Shown here piece by piece: positions 61,901 to 64,000 of a stretch of DNA of 64,000 nucleotides (its first letter is position 1; each line of letters starts with the position of its first letter). Below the pieces are notes generated by a model. It saw only the letters and a list, made by a program, of their open reading frames with translations, was not told where the DNA came from and made no database searches. Location: positions 186,001 to 250,000 of the forward strand of contig NZ_FOHB01000005.1 of assembly GCF_900111375.1 (NCBI RefSeq). The letters are read 5' to 3'. Position numbers and translations under genes: made by a program. The stretch comes from Pedococcus cremeus. Its GTDB lineage: Bacteria > Actinomycetota > Actinomycetes > Actinomycetales > Dermatophilaceae.

Positions 61901-62665
61901 AAGGAGGTCAAGGCCGTCCTCAAGCTCCAGGCCGAGCGGCTCTACGAGGCCCTGTGCACCGACCGCGACTGGTCGTTCGAGGACTGGGACCGCTACCTGA
62001 ACCACCACCCGTTGATGCACCTGCTCGTGCAGCGCCTGGTCTGGACCGCTTCGACCAGTGACGAGGCGCCGGTCGTGTTCCGTCCTCTCGACGACCACAC
62101 CCTCACGGATGTCGACGACACCGAGGTGGTGGTCAAGCCAGACGCCCGGGTCCGCCTCGCCCACGACAGCAACCTCTCGCCCGATGACGTGCAGGCATGG
62201 CAGGAGCACCTCGCCGACTACGAGGTCTCGCCCCTGTTCCAGCAGTTCGGCAAGGGCATCTACGCGCTCGACGAGGCCAAGGCGGATGCGAGGGAGATCG
62301 AGGACTTCCGCGGGTCGCTCGTCGAGGCCTTCCGGCTTCGGGGCCGGGCCACCCGGCTGGGGTACACCCGCGGCGCCCCGGGCGACGGCGGCTGGTTCTC
62401 GACCTACGAGAAGCGGTTCCCCACGCTCGGCCTCACGTCGGTGGTCAGCTTCTCGGGCAACTCCCTGCCCGAGGAGAACCGCACGGTCGCCCTGATCTCA
62501 CTGTCCTTCGAGCGACGCGCCGAGCAGGCGGGTGCGGCCACGACGACGCTGCGGCTCCGGGAGGTGCCGGAGGTGCTGCTCTCCGAGGCGTGGAACGACG
62601 TGCGCATCCTCGCGGGTGAGGGCACCGGGCCCGACCCGGACTGGGAGAAGAAGGTGACCTACTGA
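58976..62665 (+). CDS. DUF4132 domain protein, YehI/MolR-like
   Basis: Large soluble protein of 1229 residues, close in length and layout to E. coli YehI (MolR). Most of the chain is helical, HEAT-like repeat material (about 1-860) with Ala/Leu/Arg-rich helices; residues about 870-1065 match the DUF4132 pattern (LAERKGWTLTELADRTIPTAGLDEDG... then SFEDWDRYLNHHPLMHLLVQRLVW). The C-terminus (about 1090-1229) is a separate alpha/beta unit. GGAGGGG lies 5 bases before the ATG and a TAGGTT -10 at 58931. It overlaps by context with a MoxR-type ATPase and DUF5682 gene, the same order as in yehI-yehL-yehM. Biochemical function is unknown. Confidence 0.85.
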   Translation: MAAWFSRGTQVGTTKEFRRALDAVLAQVHPPLAGKIRDFVLSGGDSGWLPQLAPGAFGQQQVLLTGHIYGIHPQAGPYQQLTTAMGDVSPDVLLRWAQVVEACFGPSAWAFELADLDGGHTVESLLLVVANTHQAQLQKPSGTVPLAHSTLEDVLATGGSPRSSILVRAFHQNPQRYMSGLGRLRPLLRRMPGYEDAVQRHAPELRPHVAAGDVRDRLVAAEMLQGLSRETLALFADELAQLATASGAQVREVAAPLVITCGSAASEPLRALATNGKPDQRLQALRLLWSHATDEEDRAWAQRTAAEDRAASVQALAVEWAAEASAADEPDIPLEAGPRPVIDWAVTATPALHVLVTQLWEDANRDIERTNEMTRRAADAWAAQHGQRPAWANVTAPMAAADANDLLRRMTSGRPPRASNEPKPRVEAHHVRDALPKLATSPEASLPVLGHLLHHFGLLVDWRGGLNHTAAACFNGRQRALAEPSLSQVAVLYDDMGLDGTNAVMRSWSSTWGERVGQGWPREAVAPFVAEHLDAFAAGLGRQTDWYSRTDAVYEALSALDRLPRQVTEALWPVALTGLKAHRRLAQDVLRATPDRDARVATALADGKGDVRTEAARWIARDHISSAVPALEAAFAKEKQDVAKGALLDALEALGQPVETYLDRDRLAADAAKTVAKGLPKDVDWFPWDALPEVRWADNGQLVAPITLQHLFAQAVKAKSPEPNALLRRYCSLFEPADRERLGQLVLDTWVAQDLRPVDRATAEAAAARQASSTFHWMQTYPQHFKDDPTYGLSVDQLTAHFLPGALRQPAGSATASKGLLAVAAACAGERAAATASRYLQEWYGMRASQGKALIAMLAWVDHPSATQLVLSVGSRFRTKSFQDEATRQAEALAERKGWTLTELADRTIPTAGLDEDGVLRLSYGDRTFTAALLPDLSLELRNPDGKKVASLPTPRQTDDEGRAKESKKALAAARKEVKAVLKLQAERLYEALCTDRDWSFEDWDRYLNHHPLMHLLVQRLVWTASTSDEAPVVFRPLDDHTLTDVDDTEVVVKPDARVRLAHDSNLSPDDVQAWQEHLADYEVSPLFQQFGKGIYALDEAKADAREIEDFRGSLVEAFRLRGRATRLGYTRGAPGDGGWFSTYEKRFPTLGLTSVVSFSGNSLPEENRTVALISLSFERRAEQAGAATTTLRLREVPEVLLSEAWNDVRILAGEGTGPDPDWEKKVTY

Positions 62666-63768
62666 TGGCGGCTCCCTCGACCCAGGCGGTCCTCCGGGCC
62701 CCCGCCGAGCAGGTGTATGCCGCCGAGCTCGCCTCCCTCGTCGAGCGCGACGCCGGGGCGCGGCCCGAGGGCTGGCGGCTGTCACCGCGAGCGGTGCGTG
62801 CCTTCGTCCTCGGCGACGAGAAGGCAGGGGTTTCCCGGAAGTACTACGGCGACGACGCCCTCGTCGACCGTTGCGTCGTCACCCTGATGAGCAACCGCGG
62901 GCTGCTCCTCGTCGGCGAGCCGGGCACCGCGAAGTCGATGCTCTCCGAGCTGCTGACGGCGGCGATCACCGGTGACTCCACCTGCGCCGTCCAGGGCGCG
63001 TCCGGGACGACGAGCGACCAGATCACCTACTCGTGGAACTACGCACTGCTCCTGGCCGAGGGGCCCACGCAGCGCGCCCTGGTCAAGGGACCGGTCTACC
63101 AGGCGATGGAGCAGGGGCGGATCTGCCGCTTCGAGGAGGTCACCCGGGTCCAGCCGGAGATCCAGGACACCCTCATCGGCCTGATGTCCGACAAGGTGCT
63201 CCACGTGCCCGAGCTCGACGGGGCGGAGGCCACCGTCTTCGCAGGGCGGGGTTTCAACATCGTGGCCACGGCGAACCTGCGCGACCGCGGCGTCCACGAG
63301 ATGTCGAGCGCGCTGAAGCGCCGGTTCAACTTCGAGACCGTGCGCCCCATCGGCGACCGACGGCTCGAGGCCCGCCTGGTCCGTGAGCAGACCGACGCCC
63401 TGCTGGCGCAGGCTGATGTCGACACCCGGGTCGAGCGTGACGTGGTCGAGCTGCTGGTCACCGCGTTCCACGACCTCCGCGACGGCGTGACACCCGAGGG
63501 CACGGTGGTCGAGAAACCGACCGCCGTCATGTCCTCCGCCGAGGCGGTGGCCGTGGCCTACGCCGCCGCGCTCGACGCGCACTACTTCGGCGACGGTGAC
63601 GTGGGTGGCGAGCACGTCGCCCGGCAGCTGATCGGCACGGTCCTGAAGGACAACCCCGAGGACGGCACGAAGCTGCGCCACTACTTCGACGTCGTGGTCA
63701 AGGAGCGCGCCCGCCGCGACCGCCAGTGGAAGCGGGTGCTCGAGGCGCGACGCGAGCTCGACCGCTGA
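62665..63768 (+). CDS. MoxR-like AAA+ ATPase (YehL-like)
   Basis: AAA+ ATPase of 367 residues. Walker A is GEPGTAKS (84-91), the Walker B region reads ICRFEEVTRVQPEIQDTLIGLM, sensor-1 is in VATANLRDRGVHEMSSALKRRFNFE and an Arg finger follows. MoxR ATPases act as chaperones that remodel partner proteins, often together with a VWA-domain protein. Its ATG shares a base with the DUF4132 stop (TGATG), so both are made together. Matching gene order with E. coli yehL supports a common complex with the DUF5682 protein encoded next. Confidence 0.93.
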   Translation: MAAPSTQAVLRAPAEQVYAAELASLVERDAGARPEGWRLSPRAVRAFVLGDEKAGVSRKYYGDDALVDRCVVTLMSNRGLLLVGEPGTAKSMLSELLTAAITGDSTCAVQGASGTTSDQITYSWNYALLLAEGPTQRALVKGPVYQAMEQGRICRFEEVTRVQPEIQDTLIGLMSDKVLHVPELDGAEATVFAGRGFNIVATANLRDRGVHEMSSALKRRFNFETVRPIGDRRLEARLVREQTDALLAQADVDTRVERDVVELLVTAFHDLRDGVTPEGTVVEKPTAVMSSAEAVAVAYAAALDAHYFGDGDVGGEHVARQLIGTVLKDNPEDGTKLRHYFDVVVKERARRDRQWKRVLEARRELDR

Positions 63769-63784
63769 GCGACCCAGCCTGCCC

Positions 63785-64000
63785 GTGACCACCCCCGCCG
63801 CCCTGACGTCGCACGACGTGGGCACCGTCGCCTCCCGGCTCCTCACCGAGGAGCTCGTGGTGCTGCCGGTGCGGCACCACTCGCCGGCATGCGCCCTCCA
63901 GGTCGAACGCGTGGTCCGCGAGCGCCGGCCGTCGGTGGTCCTCGTCGAGGGACCGCGGAGCATGACCTCGCTCGTGCCGCTCCTCACCCACCCCGAGGCG
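63785..64000 (+). CDS. DUF5682 family protein (YehM-like), 3'-truncated by window edge
   Basis: Only the first 72 residues are in the window and the frame is open to its end. After ~20 variable residues the characteristic VLPVRHHSPACALQVERVVRERRPSVVLVEGP pattern appears, which marks the DUF5682/YehM family (full length ~750). GTG at 63785, 16 bases after the ATPase stop. A VWA protein (YehP-like) and a SWIM zinc-finger protein (YehQ-like) are expected further on; they are outside the window. Confidence 0.75.
   Translation, partial: MTTPAALTSHDVGTVASRLLTEELVVLPVRHHSPACALQVERVVRERRPSVVLVEGPRSMTSLVPLLTHPEA

Overview
The window is about 72% G+C and densely coded, with strong G/C third-position bias, many GTG starts and 4-base ATGA/GTGA gene overlaps. 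It carries a GTP-type PEP carboxykinase, a class E sortase substrate (LAFTG), two-component systems of actinobacterial type, and TAnnnT -10 boxes sitting 6-8 bases before start codons. This points to a chromosomal segment of a free-living actinomycete, probably Micrococcales and possibly Intrasporangiaceae (the family is inference). I see no insertion sequence, prophage, integrase, CRISPR array or rRNA.

Layout. 1-8.7 kb: a truncated aldehyde dehydrogenase with its DUF779 partner, small membrane proteins, a NarL-type two-component pair, a CoA-transferase, a universal stress protein, DoxX and a PNPOx-like flavoprotein. 8.7-19.4 kb: a compact carbohydrate locus. One minus-strand operon encodes a solute-binding lipoprotein, two permeases, an ATPase, a GH63-type hydrolase resembling glucosylglycerate/mannosylglycerate hydrolases, an oxidoreductase and a glycerate kinase. 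A divergent plus-strand pair encodes a ROK repressor and an AGE/YihS-type sugar isomerase. Together these suggest import of a glycosylglycerate, cleavage to sugar plus glycerate, and entry of both into glycolysis. 19.4-27.3 kb: a secreted M23-like protein with degenerate active site, a sortase-anchored surface protein, a sphinganine-reductase-like SDR, a 2-oxoacid dehydrogenase E1 pair without E2/E3, an acetamidase/formamidase and tRNA-Ser(CGA).

27.3-44 kb: a DHA2 exporter, DedA, divergent tadA/upp, ArsR, an amino-acid permease, SRPBCC and VOC proteins, pntAB, an alpha/beta hydrolase, a pirin behind a 43-bp palindrome, a coiled-coil protein with hexapeptide repeats, an acyl-CoA ligase and an SDR. 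44-56 kb: a LolA-like protein coupled to an ABC exporter, divergent from an OmpR-type two-component system; then a PLP decarboxylase of the sphingosine-1-phosphate-lyase fold coupled to a GPH-family transporter, an AlaA-like aminotransferase and a tandem crcB pair. 56-64 kb: tRNA-Arg(ACG), PEP carboxykinase, and the start of an operon equivalent to E. coli yehI-yehL-yehM (DUF4132, MoxR-like AAA ATPase, DUF5682), cut by the window edge.

Across the window an 8-mer, GTATGCCG, and its complement recur about 38 times, including at the ends of several intergenic palindromes. This is the most unusual non-coding signal I see.
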